A stretch of 64,000 bases of DNA, taken from NCBI GenBank assembly GCA_026874595.1, contig CM049316.1:5222339-5286338 (forward strand), read 5' to 3'. This DNA comes from Sipunculus nudus. Lineage: Eukaryota; Annelida; Sipuncula; Golfingiida; Sipunculidae. Positions 11,953-24,313 of the stretch are shown one piece after another (position 1 is the stretch's first letter; each line of letters begins with the position of its first letter). The notes beneath the pieces were generated by a model, which saw nothing but the letters and a program-made list of their open reading frames with translations, did not search any database and was not told the origin of the DNA. The position numbers were made by a program, and so were the translations under genes.

Positions 11953-13908
11953 TTTAATCCATACACAAAAACTATCTTGACAGCTTGGCCTTTGCGAAGC
12001 ACATACAGTTGAACTTTGATAAAAATTATTAGATCCTCTGAGGGTGGCAAATTTGATTGTCCTGAACAGGATTCTGATCGTCCCCATGACAGCGTTGATT
12101 TTGAGGCCTGAACTTGAATGCGATGGTGTGGCGTCATCCGTCGTCTGCACATTAACCCATACTATCTGGAAAACAACAGAAGCTAGCATCTCAATAATTT
12201 ATGCAAAAAATTAGCTATCTGAAAAACTCTATCTGATTTTGCTTATTTTTTTGGCTAACTGCATTTTCTTAGATATTATAGAGAAAAAGCTAAAAAACCT
12301 GTAAAAATCTTCTCCAACGAAATGGTCCAGCCAAATTGTTCAGTATTTCACACAAATTATTTCGTATACAATCTCTCAAGTTTGTTTGAATGGTTTAAAG
12401 TTTGGTGAAATTTGGCAGAGTTACAGGAAGTTGAACTTAGTCATCTGTCCAAAAAAGCATACTAAAATGAAAATCTCAGATACGGCCAGAGCTATCATCA
12501 CCAAATTTTATGCCAGTGTTGGTCACATGAGTCATATATGAAATTTAGGTATTGGTGGGGCCACCTGCATTGACATTTTTTGTACTGGGGTCATCGATCA
12601 TCTAATTTCTCAGGAATAGCAGGAGCTAACTCCCCAAATTTTATGCAATAATCTGTCACATATCAAATCTTGTGGGATTCAGCGTTTTTTTTTTGCTATC
12701 TGCATTTACTTAGATTTTGTAGGGAAAACGCTGAAAAACCTTGAAAAGTCTTCTTCTTGTAAATGGTCCAGTCAAATTGTTCAATATTTCATAGAAATGA
12801 TCCCAGAGTCTAGCCCTCTCAAGTTTGTTCAAATGGTTTGTGTTTGATGAATTTTGGCAGAGTTACATGAATTTGAACCTAGTCATTTAGCCAAGTAAGC
12901 ATACTGACATAGCAATCTCAGAAATGACTGGAGCAAGTATTGTGCAAATAATGGTCGCATGACTCGTATTTGAAATTGCAGATTTTGTGGTGCCACCTAC
13001 ATTAACCAGTTTTTTTATGGGCAAAAACCTCATAATTTTAGCTTCTTTCAGTTTAAAAATGTTTATGATGAAACTATCAAGTTGAATCGTTCAATTTTTC
13101 ACAAGAATTATCTAAGGACATGGTTCTTTCAATCATATAAGAATAGAGTTTGTTGAATTTTGGTAGAGTCATGAAAAGCTTAAGTTGGTCTTCTGGCAAT
13201 CATTAGGTCTATTTCAAACTGAGGACAGCAATAGTCTTCTTCTACAAAATTATTGTTTCAGTTATAACTTTTGTAACATTGCACAAAATTATTCTTGGGT
13301 GGCCTTTGTTCAAGTTGACTTGAATGATTTTTGGCAGAATTATTGGACCTTTTACAATGAAAGGACTGCATCTTTAATTAATCTAGATATTTTGATAAAA
13401 AGTATGATGAATATGTCAGCTTGAAAAAAGTATTTTAGCCAAATTCTTTCAGTATGTGTAAACAGATTTACTGATAGGCCAAGATTGTGTCTGTATCTGT
13501 AAATAGGTCGAGGAAATGCCAATGTTTCAGATTTGGCAACAGATCAAGAGTTCATTCAGTGCAGCCAGATATAGGTCAAGAGTTCAATCAGTTCAGCCAG
13601 GCACAAGGCATGTAATCACCTCATGGGTGTCATTTGAACACCGCATTGGCACCATGTGATCACCTCATGGGTAGCATGTGATCACCTCATGAGTATTATA
13701 TGATCACTTCATGGGTGTCATGCCCCTTAGGGCTGCATGTGGAGCCAACCTGCGAGCTTATGTAATGATGTGGTGTCATCTGTCTTCTGTATGATAACCC
13801 ATACTATTTCCAAAATAGCAGGAGCTAGCATAACCAAATTGTATGCAAAAAATTAGACATATGAAAAACTATATCTGTTTTTTTTTTTTTTTGACTAATT
13901 GCATTTTT
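11953..13908 (+). repeat. Older, decayed family-D sequence
   Basis: Blocks at 12095-12560, 12595-13020 and 13738-13900 are homologous to 8890-9300. They share AACCCATACTATC, GGAGCTAGCA and CAAATTTTATGC phrases and TTACAGGAAGTTGAACTTAG, and carry weak palindromes near 12556 and 12986. Starts resembling the D 5' end occur near 12115 and 13745. Boundaries cannot be resolved. No gene is seen. Confidence 0.6.
13605..13722. repeat. Short minisatellite around GATCACCTCATG
   Basis: Four to five degenerate units of about 24 bp with core ATGTGATCACCTCATGGGT, one of them separated by a 20-bp spacer. It occupies the position in the decayed D copy that the TCTAGA palindrome cluster occupies in copy 1. 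Confidence 0.75.
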
Positions 13909-15019
13909 AGCAAACCTGTGAGCTTATGTGATGGTTTGGCACCGTCCTTGTCTGTTGGCTTTTGTCCGTCGTCTGTACATTAACCCATATTATCTCTAAG
14001 GAATGGGTCTAGGTATTGGTCTGAAATTTTGCATGTTCATCCATATTGGAAAGTTTTCTCATAAACCTGACAGGTGGCACCACTTACCTTTCCATTTTTG
14101 TAGAATAAATTAAAACCATTTCCTCAGGAGTGATTCACAGTATTGCCTGAAATTGTACATATTCATAGATCTTGTACTCCTCCATCTTCTGTTCAAGACT
14201 GGTGGTGCCATCTGCAATCATTTTCCAATGGCATTAATCCATATATGTGCTTTGGATGAAAATTGCTCATATCTCAGGAGTTGATCAAGGTATTGGTCTG
14301 AAATTTGGCATGATTATCCATCATGGAAAGTTTTTACTCATAAACCAGACAGGTGGAGTCACTTACCTTTCCGTTTTTGTAGAATAAATTAATACCCTTT
14401 TCTCAGGAGTGATTAGCAGTATTGACCTGAAGTTGTGCATATCCATAGATCTTGGACTCCTCCATCTTGTACTCAAGACTGATCGTGCCATCTGCAATTG
14501 TTTAAATGTAGCGTCCATCCATACATGTGCTTTGGGTGAAAATTGCTCATATCTCAGGGGAGGGTCAAGGCATTGGTCTGAAATTTGGCATAGATATCCA
14601 ACTTGGAGAGTTTTCTAGTAGACCAGACAGGTGGCAAAGGGTGTTTTTGTTGAATAAATTAATGCCCTTTACTCAGAGTTTTAGCTGAATATACATACCA
14701 TTCAATCCATCGGTTACTTCACCCGTACCACTCTGACTTCAGTGGAGACATGTTGTTTTCTAGTTTCAAGCAACTCTGCACATAGCCTGAAAGTGGCTAT
14801 CTGCCTGAAATTTTTCATGTCCATACATCTTTGATGGCTTAATCCTACCCAAGGCTTGTGGTGCCACTTGCAATCATTTTTGTGTTGTGTTTATCCATGT
14901 TTCAGCAGAGATGTTTGTACATATACATGTCACACATGTACTTGAAAAGTAACAGTCCAGCAGGGAAGCATAATACCTGATGTATATCCCATTGCACAGG
15001 TTCGCATTAGGCCTGTATG
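13909..15019 (+). mobile_element. Family-D HINE-like element, copy 2
   Basis: Starts AGCAAACCTGTGAGC after TTTTT. Several monomers of the ~280-bp type follow (GGTCTGAAATTTGGCATG, CTCAGGAGTGATT, variant palindromes near 14073 and 14201). The 3' end has GCACAGGTTCGCATTAGGCC (14995 onward), a near-perfect inverse of the start. The last few bases have decayed, so the 3' border is uncertain within about 10 bp. Confidence 0.65.
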
Positions 15020-16500
15020 TTTTCTTAACATCTTTGTCAGTTTATCAAAACATCAGATATATATTTCTAATGATTTACATTGATTTTTGTGAAAGGATAG
15101 GCAATAGGCAATTGTTCAAATTATATTAATAGTAGGTATCAGCATTTTTCAGTCTGTTCAGTTAATGAAAATAGAATGGTGGGATATGGGTTGATTACAT
15201 TTTGAGGTGGGCCTGGATGTGGGTACAGAGGTTCGTGGAGGTATGTGCTTTGTGAGTGCTTTCTAGTTTTATGTTATTGTGACTGTGAATTACTTCAGAC
15301 ACTGAGGAAACTATGCTGTTTTTATTCAGTTTAAAGTGGTGTTTGGAGTTCATTAATTGTAACTTTTACCCTTTTCGCCCTTTTTTACATATTTTCTCTC
15401 ATAATATATATTACAAGTAATTTCAAAGTCTTTGTTGTTCATTTAGTAATAAACTGCTGGATAATAATTAATTTGTAGTGATTGTATTCAGAGAGATTAA
15501 TTCAGTACCACTACAGTATGACAAGGACTTGTATTTGTATAACAAACAATGAACAACAGGGAACAAGATATTAATACAATACTGAATGATACTTGATGTA
15601 ATTGTACACATATGGTAACAACAGGAAAACCACTGTGCTGATGCAATCTATTCTCAGTCTGGTTAGTGTCTGTCATGCCAGGTGTTGTTTACTGGACGTT
15701 TACATGATTATAGGTAGTTAATGATAAACTGGGGGATATGTCAGGCCTGATAGAACAAACCCATGTATGTGGGCCTGATAATGGCTTTCTGTACATCATG
15801 CGGGAATGTTGTATATTCATGCGGGAGGGTACCAGTATCATTTCAGGATATTGGTGGATACTTGAGGTCACACAGCCCCTGACAAAACAAGTTATTTGGA
15901 ATGCTTTTGTTATATATATTACTGCTGGTAGCATTGTTATCATGCACAATATAGGGGCATGTGACCATAGTCTGCCAGTCAATAGAGACAGGCATAGGGG
16001 TACAGCACTAATCTATGTTCATACATTGAAATATGATTGTGTCACTGTCTATCTGTATGGGTTCCTCTGAACTTGCATGTACTTTCACAGATAAATCTAG
16101 TATTTAATCACTTAGATATCTCACATAATTTGATCCCTTAAAAAATATGTTCATGCATGCAAATTTCAAAGGTGTCCTTAGGATGTATGAATATCCATGA
16201 TTAAAGAACTGCAGATTGTGAGCTCAGTTTTAAACAGCATGATATTTTAAGTAAAATCCTTTAACTCTGAACATACTGACACAAGGTTAATTAATTTGAT
16301 ACAGTCACATGTCTTACAGGGCTTTCTGTCAGACCATGGTCCTTACAATCCTCAGTTTAATGCCTCCTGTTTGTTATCTTTGAGAGTCCACTGAGACCAT
16401 CTTTCTAATAAGATATGAGGCTTATCAGAAGAACCCTGTATTGATTTCTAAGGGTAGTCAGAGGTTTCAAGCTTTAAGGTCCCTGTGTCTTCAGGCCTAT
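15020..16500. other. Spacer without recognisable gene
   Basis: Single-copy-looking AT-rich sequence. The 110-aa frame at 15738-16070 and its antiparallel 97-aa frame show no recognisable domain, and neither has splice or start context worth calling. Confidence 0.5.
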
Positions 16501-16509
16501 GTGCAGACA

Positions 16510-17262
16510 GAGGCCTCCAGTTTGTTATGTCTAAGGATCCTTAGAGGCCTCCAGCTTGTCGGGTCTAAGGATCCTCAGAGGCCTCCTAATTTTCAGGTCT
16601 AAGGATCCTCAGAGGTCTCCAGCTTGTCATGTCTAAGGATCCTCAGAGGACTCCTGCATGTCGAGGCTAAGGATCCTCAAAGGCCTGATTGTCTGGTCTA
16701 AGGATCCTCGGAGACCTCCTGATTGTCTGGTCTAAGGATCCTCAGAGGTCTCCAGCTTGTCTGATCTAAGGATCCTCAGAGGTCTCCAGCTTGTCAGGTC
16801 TAAGGATCCTCAGAGGACTCCTGCATGTCGAGGCTAAGGATCCTCAAAGGCCTCCTGATTGTCTGGTCTAAGGATCCTCAGAGACCTCCTGATTGTCTGT
16901 TTTACGGATCCTCAGAGGTCTCCAGCTTGTCTGGTCTAAGGATCCTCAGAGGTCTCCAGCATGTCAGGTCTAATGATCTTCAGAGGACTCCTGCATGTCG
17001 AGTCTAAGGATCATCAAAGGCCTCCTGATTGTCTGGTCTAAGGATCCTCAGAGGCCTCCTGATTTTCAGGTCTAAGGATCCTCTGAGACCACCTGATTGT
17101 CTGGTCTAAGGATCCTCAGAGATCTCCAGCATATCAGGTCCAAGAGTCCTCAGAGTCCTCCAGCATGTCAGGTCTAAGGATCTGCAGAGGTCTCCAGCAT
17201 GTCAGGTCTAAGGATCCTCAGAGACCACCTGATTGTCTGGTCTAAGGATCCTTAGGGGGATT
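16510..17262. repeat. 34-bp minisatellite with a BamHI site per unit
   Basis: About 22 units of 34 bp with core TCTAAGGATCCTCAGAGG. The AAGGATCC marker begins at 16533, 16567, 16601, 16635 and so on at 34-bp steps, with a few shortened units. Variant tails CTCCTGATTGTCTGG and TCTCCAGCTTGTCAGG alternate in blocks, which suggests unequal exchange of small groups. A 60-aa frame over part of it is only repeat translation. Confidence 0.95.
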
Positions 17263-18647
17263 TAGCATATCTAGCTGGATGCAAGGTTTTATCCATTGTT
17301 TCACAATTATTGATTACAGTATTTGCTTCTATTTTAGACTTTGATTTGAGATTCTTGAATTTAAATCACAAGATATTAGCTTTGTAGATCCTCAAACTGT
17401 CATTAAACCTTTTCATTAATCATTTGTGGATTTAAGATTTTTGTCAAGAAAATACTTCATTACAGTCATTGCTTGATTCTGTTCTTTTTCCACTAACCTG
17501 TATTCTAAGAAAACAGTCCAGGCCTGCCAAATCACTCTTTTTTAATAGAGCCACTCTATAGGATTTCCTGAAAATGATGCTAATTACTCTATGTCACTCT
17601 TTTTTTCAGCAGCCCTTCTTGAACAAATTGCAATATATACTATTTCTCTCTTACATTAACAGTCTAGTTAGAACATGAATGGGACAATTGCAGTTTTTGT
17701 GTCACAACATGTCGAAAATGGCCTGATCTTCATGAATTGGGATGTGCCCCGTGTATATTTCTGACTTTGGGAATGATATGCATCAATATATATTATATAT
17801 AAAATTGTGGATATGCATCAATATATATAATATATAAAATTGTGCTAAGTGAAGCACATCATTATTCAGTCTGTGATAAAAAATGGGGAATTGACACTAA
17901 TTTTACTCTTTTTTCATTCTTTATTTCAAAGATGTCTACCCTTTTTTTCCAGAGCACTTGCTTTTTTTTCAGTTCCTTACCTTTGGCGGGCCTGCAGTCA
18001 TTTAACATCAATATGCTTCTCAGTGCCTCCACAAGGAGTAGATGTGAGGGAGGGACATATACAGTAGGACAAAAAATCACAGAATGTGAATGTCTTTTAT
18101 AAATATTACCCATGTGCTGCTTACTTACAAATAATAAATTAAAGATATGACAGCTTTGCAAATAATCTGGTTAAATATATGAATGGATGCCATGACATGT
18201 TATTTAGCACAGAAGCATGTGGGTCTTTGAAAATGCTTGAAAAAGAAAAAAAATTACAAGACCTTTAAAAGTCCATGAATACTGTATTTTCATCAGTGGC
18301 TGAATTTTGTTGCAGAGCTGCCCTAGAGCCTTGTTTTCAGTTCCTCCTAAAATATATTATGAGTTTCTCTGCATCAATTTGTTAAAGGTTTGTACATGCT
18401 TTTAACTGCTTCATTGGGATCACAGCATTAGATCAGTTGGAAAATTATTTGAATAAGGTTCTTGAAATAGGTTAATCTGGACCTTTAAAATCCTAACTGA
18501 AAAGTACTTGATATTTATTCAGGGAAAGGTGTTTGAACCCAGTAAGCCTCTTTATATTGATTTGAAACAAATTAGATTTCTACCAAAAAAAGGTGGGTTC
18601 TTAGGCACATTTTTTTCTGAAATCAGGGTGGGAGGGCATTTTTTGTT
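17263..18647. other. Spacer with one 35-bp direct duplication
   Basis: AT-rich, no supported gene. A 35-bp unit starting GATATGCATCAATATATA is directly repeated at about 17775-17844. Overlapping small frames at 17842-18161 on both strands show no recognisable motif. Confidence 0.55.
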
Positions 18648-19849
18648 AGCTCAGCTGACTTAAAGTCATCTAAGCTGTAGCAATCACCCTTCGTCCAGCG
18701 TCCGTCTGTCTGGCTGTCCAGCCGTCCATTAACAGGGCACAAATGTCAGCTAAGGGTCTCAAAAGTATCCCCCAGAATAATTGAAATACAAAAGCTTCTG
18801 TATCTAACTACTGCCTTGATCATCATGATTCTTTGCATGAATATTGATCATGGAGTGTGCCGTCAGTTCCTGCAAACTGGTGGCGCCACCTGTATTTTTC
18901 TAGTTTTTCGTTTTTTTTTTCTCTATTTTTAGCTCAGCTGACTGAAAGTCATCTGAGCTATAGCGATCACTCTTTGTCCGTCGTCCGTCTGTCTGTCTGT
19001 CTGTCCGTCTGTCTGTCTACCTGTCCGTCTGTCTGTCCGTTAACCAGGCACAAATCGTAACCGTAGAACTGGAATCTTCTTACTTGACATCCTGGGAGGT
19101 CCATGAAAAATCTCCTAGGAAACCAGAAATTAGGTCTCTGTTACCCATATCCTTCGAGCTATGGGGCCCCAAAGTACCCCCCAGAAAAGTCCAAAATTTC
19201 ATACAAAAACTTCAATATCTCATTAACTACTTGACTGATGGTCATGATTTTTGGCATACATATTGATCATGAGAGGTTCCATCAGTTCCTGAAGACTGGT
19301 GGCGCCACCTGTATCTTTCAATTTTTTACAAATTTTTTTCTCTATTTTTGACACCTTTCAAAATGTAAACATCTGTTAACAAGGCACAAATCGTAAAAGA
19401 CTGGACCTAGAATCTTCATTCTTGACACACTGAGAGACCTATGAAAAGTCTCCAGGGAAACCAGAAATTAGGTCTCTGTTACCCATATTCTTTGAGCTAT
19501 GGAGCCCCAAAGTACCCCCAAGAAAAGTTAAAAATTTCATACAAAACTTCAATATCTCATTAACTACTTGACTGATGGTCATGATTTGTGGCATAACTAT
19601 TGATCATGAGATGTGTCATCACTTCCTGCAGACTGGTGGTGCCACCTTTATTGTTCGATTTTTTACGATTTTTTCCTCTATTTTTGAGACCTTTAAGGAT
19701 GCTGTCATCTGTTAGCATGGCACAAATTGTAACGACTGGACCTAGAATCTTCATTCTTGACACACTGAGAGGTCCATGAAAAATATCCTTGGAAACCAGA
19801 AATTAGGTCTCTGTTAACCATATCCTTCGAGCTATGGGGCCCCAAAGTA

Positions 19850-19868
19850 CCCCCCCCCCCCCCCCCCC
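19850..19868. repeat. Poly-C expansion in a family-A monomer
   Basis: A run of 19 C at the position where most monomers read GTACCCCCCAGAATAATG with six C. Similar expansions lie at 26681-26695 (15 C) and 27026-27038 (13 C). Confidence 0.9.
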
Positions 19869-21437
19869 GAGTAGTCAAAAATTTCATACAAAAACTTCAA
19901 TATCTCAATAACTACATCACTGATGGTCATGATGTTTGGCATACATATTGATTATGAAATGTTCCATCAGTTCCTGCAGACTTGTGGCGCCACCTGTATT
20001 GTTTGATTTTTTACGATTTTTTCCTCTAATTTTGAGACCTTTAAGGATGCTGTCATCTGTTAACGTGGCACAAATCATAACGACTGGACCTAGAATCTTC
20101 ATTCTCGACACACTGAGAGACCTATGAAAAGTCTCCATGGAAACCAAAATTAGGTCTCTGTTACCCATATTCTTCGAGCTATGGAGCCCTAAAGTACCCC
20201 CAAGAAAAGTAAAAAATTTCATACAAAAACTTCAATATCTCATTAACTACTTGAATGATGGTCATGATTTGTGGCATAACTATTGATCATGAGATGTGTC
20301 ATCTGTTCCTGCAGACTGGTGGCGCCACCTGTATCGTTCGATTTTTTACGATTTTTTTCCTCTATTTTTGAGACCTTTAAGGATGCTGTCATCTGTTAGC
20401 ATGGCACAAATAGTAACGACTGGACCTAGAATCTTCATTCTCAACACACTAGAAGACCTATGAAAAGTCTCCATGGAAATCAGAAATTAGGTCTCTGTTA
20501 CCCATATCCTTCGAGCTATGGGGCCCCAAAGTACCCCCCCAGAGTAGTCAAAAATTTCATACAAAAACTTCAATATCTCAATAACTACAACACTGATGGT
20601 CATGATTTTTGGCATACATATTGATTATGAGATGTTCCATCAGTTCCTGCAGACTGGTGGCGCCACCTATGTTATCTATCAAGAGGGTACAAATTGCAAC
20701 AACTGGACCTAGAAACTTCATTCTTGTCATGCAAGGAGGCCCATGAAGAGTGCCTGTGGAAACTTGAAATTAGGTCTCTGTTACCCATATCCTTCAAGCT
20801 ATAGGTCTCTGAAGTATCCCTCAGAATAATGGACAATTTGATACAAAAGCTGAAGTATCTGAACAACTAATACGGAGATCATCATGATTCTTTGCATGGA
20901 TATTGACCATTAAGTGTTTTTAGCTCAGCTGACTGTAAGTCATCTGAAGTATCCCTCAGAATAATGGACAATTTGATACACAAAGCTCAAGTATCTAAAC
21001 AACTATTTCAGTGATCACCGTGATTCTTTGCATGGATATTGATCATGGAATGTGTCATCAGTTTCTGCAGTATGGTGGCGCCACCTGTATTTTTTTTATT
21101 TTTACGAATTTTTTTCTCTATTTTTGAGACCTCATAAGATGCAGTCATCTGTTAACATGGCACAAATCGTAACAACTGGACCTAGAATCTTCTCTCTTGA
21201 CATGCTGAGAGGCCCATGAAAAGTTTCCTTAAAAACTTGAAATTAGGTCTCTGTTGCTAACCTCTGAGCTATGGGACTCCGAAGTACCCCCCAGAATAAT
21301 GGAAAATTTGATACAAAAGCTCAAGTATCTGAACAATTATTATATTGATCACCATGATTCTTTGCATGGATATTGATCATGAAATGTTTCATCAGTTTCT
21401 GCATTCTGGTGGCGCCACCTGTATTTTTTCAATTTTT

Positions 21438-22631
21438 AGCTCAGCTGACTGAAAGTCATCTGAGCTGTAGGGATCACCTTTTGTCCGTCCTCCGTCCGGC
21501 CATCCAGGCGTCTGTCTGTTAACAGGGCACAAATGGTAACCGCTAGACCGGGAATCTTCTTACTTTAAATCCTGGGAGGTCTATGGAAATTCTCCTTTTA
21601 AACCTGAAATGAGGTCACTGTGACCTATATTCTTCGAGCTATGGGGTTCTGAAGTACCCCCCAGAATAATGCAAAATTTAATACAAAAGCTCAAGTATCT
21701 GAACAACTAATGCATTAATCACCATGATTCTTTGCATGGATATTGATCATGGAGTGTTTCATCAATTTCTGGAGATTGGTGGCGCCACCTATATTTTTTT
21801 TATTTTTTACGATTTTTTTTCTCTACTTTTGTGATCTTTAAACATTTGGTCATCTGTAAACAGGGCACAAATCATAATGACTGGACCTAGAATCTTCTGT
21901 CCTCACCTCCAGGGAAGCCTATAAAAGGTCTACATGGAAACCCGAAATAAGGTCCCTGTTACCCATATTCTGTGAGCCATGGGGCTCTGAAGTACCCCCC
22001 AGAATAAAGATTTGGTCATATATTAACAGGGCACAAATCATAATGACTGGACCTAGAATCTTCTGTCCTCACCTCCAGGGAAGCCCATAAAAGGTCTACA
22101 TGGAAACCCGAAATAAGGTCCCTGTTACCCATATCCTTCATGCTCTGGGGCTCCGAAGTACTCCCCAGAATAAAGATTTGGTCATCTGTTAACAGAGCAC
22201 AAATTATAATGACTTGACCTAGAATCTCCTTTCTTGATATGCTGGGAGGCCCCTGAAAAGTCTCCTTGTGCACCTGAAATTACATCTCTGTTACCCATAT
22301 CCTTCATCCTATGCGGCTTTGAAATACCCCCCAGAATAAACATTTGGATTTGTTAACAGGGCACAAATCATAATAACTGGACCTAGAATTTTATTTTTTG
22401 ACATGCTGGGAGACCCCTGAAAAGTCATCTTGTAAACCTTGAAAATAGGTGTCTGTTACCCATATCCTTCATGCTACAGAGCTCCATAGTACCCCAATGA
22501 ATATTGGATGATTTTATACAAAAGGTCAAGTTTGGAAAAAGTATTTCATTCAAATTTGACATTCAGATGATAAAATTACTTTTGTCAATGTCTTCCTGGT
22601 CAGCTGTGCGTCATGACCCCTGGGTCACTTG
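21438..22631 (+). mobile_element. Family-A element nested in the array
   Basis: 1194 bp from AGCTCAGCTGACTG (after TTTTT) to the terminal TCAGCTGTGCG, the GACCCCTGGGTC hairpin and CTTG (22628-22631) before TTGATACC. The host monomer resumes at TTGATACCTTCAAAGA. It contains monomers at 21480-22500, the later ones shortened to about 170 bp. Confidence 0.65.
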
Positions 22632-22951
22632 TTGATACCTTCAAAGAGGCTGTCATCTGTTAACAGGGCACAAATCATAACCTCTGTACCTGGAATCTTC
22701 TAACTTGACATCCAGGGAGGTCCATGAAAAGTCTCCTTGAAAATTAGGTCTCTGTAACCCATATTCTTCAAGCTATGGGGCTCCGAATTCCCCCCCAGAA
22801 TAATGAAAAATTTGATACAAAAGCTCCAGTATCTGAACAACTATTGCATTGATCACCATAATTCTTTGCATGGATATTGGTCATGGAATGGTTCATCAGT
22901 TTCTGCAGTCTGGTGAGGACACATGTATTTATTTGATTTTTAAGATTTTTT

Positions 22952-24313
22952 ATGCCCCCGCCACAAAGTGGCCGGGGCATATAGTTTTACCCATGTCCGT
23001 CCTTCCGTCCTTCTGTCCTTCCGAAATCAAACAGTTGTACGGACTTTTTTTTCGCATTGCCTGCAGATATTGGCCTGATTTTTGGTGTGTGGGCAGATAT
23101 AGACCAGTTACAGATCGAGTTCGCGTTTCGTCCTGGTTGACCTACTTTTGACCGTTTTACGGCTCCTAAACTTAGAAAATTTCATGAAAAATAGAAATAT
23201 TCATGACAGATACACATGTACGGACTATTTTTCGCAATGCCTGCAGATATTGGCCTGATTTTTGGTGTGTTGGCAGATAATGACCAGTTACAGATCGAGT
23301 TCGCATTTCGTCCCGGTTGACCTACTTTTGACTGTTTTACGGCTCCTGAACATAAAAAAATTTCATGAAAAATAGAAATTTCATGACAAATACACATGTT
23401 CAGACTTTTTTTTCGCAATGCCTGCAGATATTGGCCTGATTTTTGGTGTGTTGGCAGATATTGACCAGTTACAGATCGAGTTCGCGTTTCGTCCTAGTTG
23501 ACCTACTTTTGATTGTTTTACTGCTCCTGAACATAGAAAATTTCATGTAAAATATAAATTTTCATGACAAATACACTGGTACAGACTTTTCTTCGCAATA
23601 CCTGCAGATATTGGCCTGATTTTTGGTGTGTGGGCAGATAATGACCAGTTACAGATCGAGTTCACGTTTTGTCCCAGTTTACCTACTTTTGACCATTTGA
23701 CGGTGCTCTAACATAGAAAATTTCATAAAAAAGTGCACATGTATGGACTTTTTTTCGCAGTGCCTGCAGATACGGGCCTGATTTTTGGTGTGTAGGCAGA
23801 TAATGACCAGTTACAGATCGAGTTCTTGTTTTGTCCCAGTTGACCTACTTTTGACCATTTGACTGCTCCTGAACATAGAAAGTTTCATGAAAAATAGAAA
23901 TTTTCTTAACAAATGCATATGTACTGACTTTTTTTCCTCAATGCCTGCAGATACCACCCTGATTTTTTATGTGTGGGCTGATAATGACAGTTACAGATCT
24001 AGTTCGCATTTTGTCCTGGTTGACCTACTTTTGATTGTTTTATGGCTCCTAAACATAGAAAATTTCATGAAAGACAGAAATTTTTATGGAAAATGCACAT
24101 GTATGGACTTTTTTTCACAATGCCTGCATATACTGGCATGATTTTTGGTGTGTTGCTTGATAATGACCCGTTACAGATCGAGTTTGCATTTTGCCCTTGT
24201 TGACCTACTTTTGACCATACGACACCTCCTGAACTTAAAAAATTTTTCAAAAGTTTACAAATGTTTCTAATTTGCCCCAGGCGGGGGCATTCGTGTCCTT
24301 CTGACACATCTAG
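22952..24313 (+). mobile_element. Family-B HINE-like element, copy 2
   Basis: 1362 bp. It starts ATGCCCCCGCC after TTTTTT and carries a GTCCTTCCGTCC tract. About seven tandem monomers of about 180 bp follow; the CGGACT/GACTTTTTTTCGCA marker recurs near 23039, 23220, 23403, 23583, 23745, 23926 and 24105. It ends with GGCGGGGGCAT, a GTGTCCTTCTGACAC hairpin and CTAG (24310-24313) before TTTTT. It sits inside the T-rich linker of a family-A monomer, T/T. It lacks the nested family-C element of copies 1 and 3. Confidence 0.8.

Larger units (their letters stand above)
18648..22951 (+). mobile_element. Family-A HINE-like elements, nested array, part 1
   Basis: Element starts AGCTCAGCTGACT..AGTCATCTGAGCT (5' hairpin) lie at 18648 and 18931, with an isolated 5' hairpin at 20922 and another start at 21438. 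GTCCGTC/GTCTGTC tracts follow the complete starts, then monomers of about 335 bp. Monomer markers are GTTAACAGGGCACAAATCGT, GGACCTAGAATCTTC, TTAGGTCTCTGTTACCC and ATTGATCATGGAGTGT, ending in the palindrome. Exact GGTGGCGCCACC sites are at 18879, 19298, 20318, 20656, 21074, 21408 and 21778. Nesting order is not fully resolvable. Non-coding. Confidence 0.8.

Noticed and set aside
15738-16070. 110-codon plus-strand frame as a gene
   Set aside because: No recognised motif; an antiparallel frame of similar length overlaps it; no splice or codon evidence.
18980-19042. GTCTGTCTGTCC tract as an independent microsatellite locus
   Set aside because: It is a fixed part of the family-A 5' region, present after the complete starts, so it is annotated with the element.
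19560-20222. Recurrent frames in family-A monomers containing GNRDLISGFQ as a coding domain
   Set aside because: The phrase is conserved because the monomers are recent copies. Frames are interrupted at different points, and no start or domain is shared.
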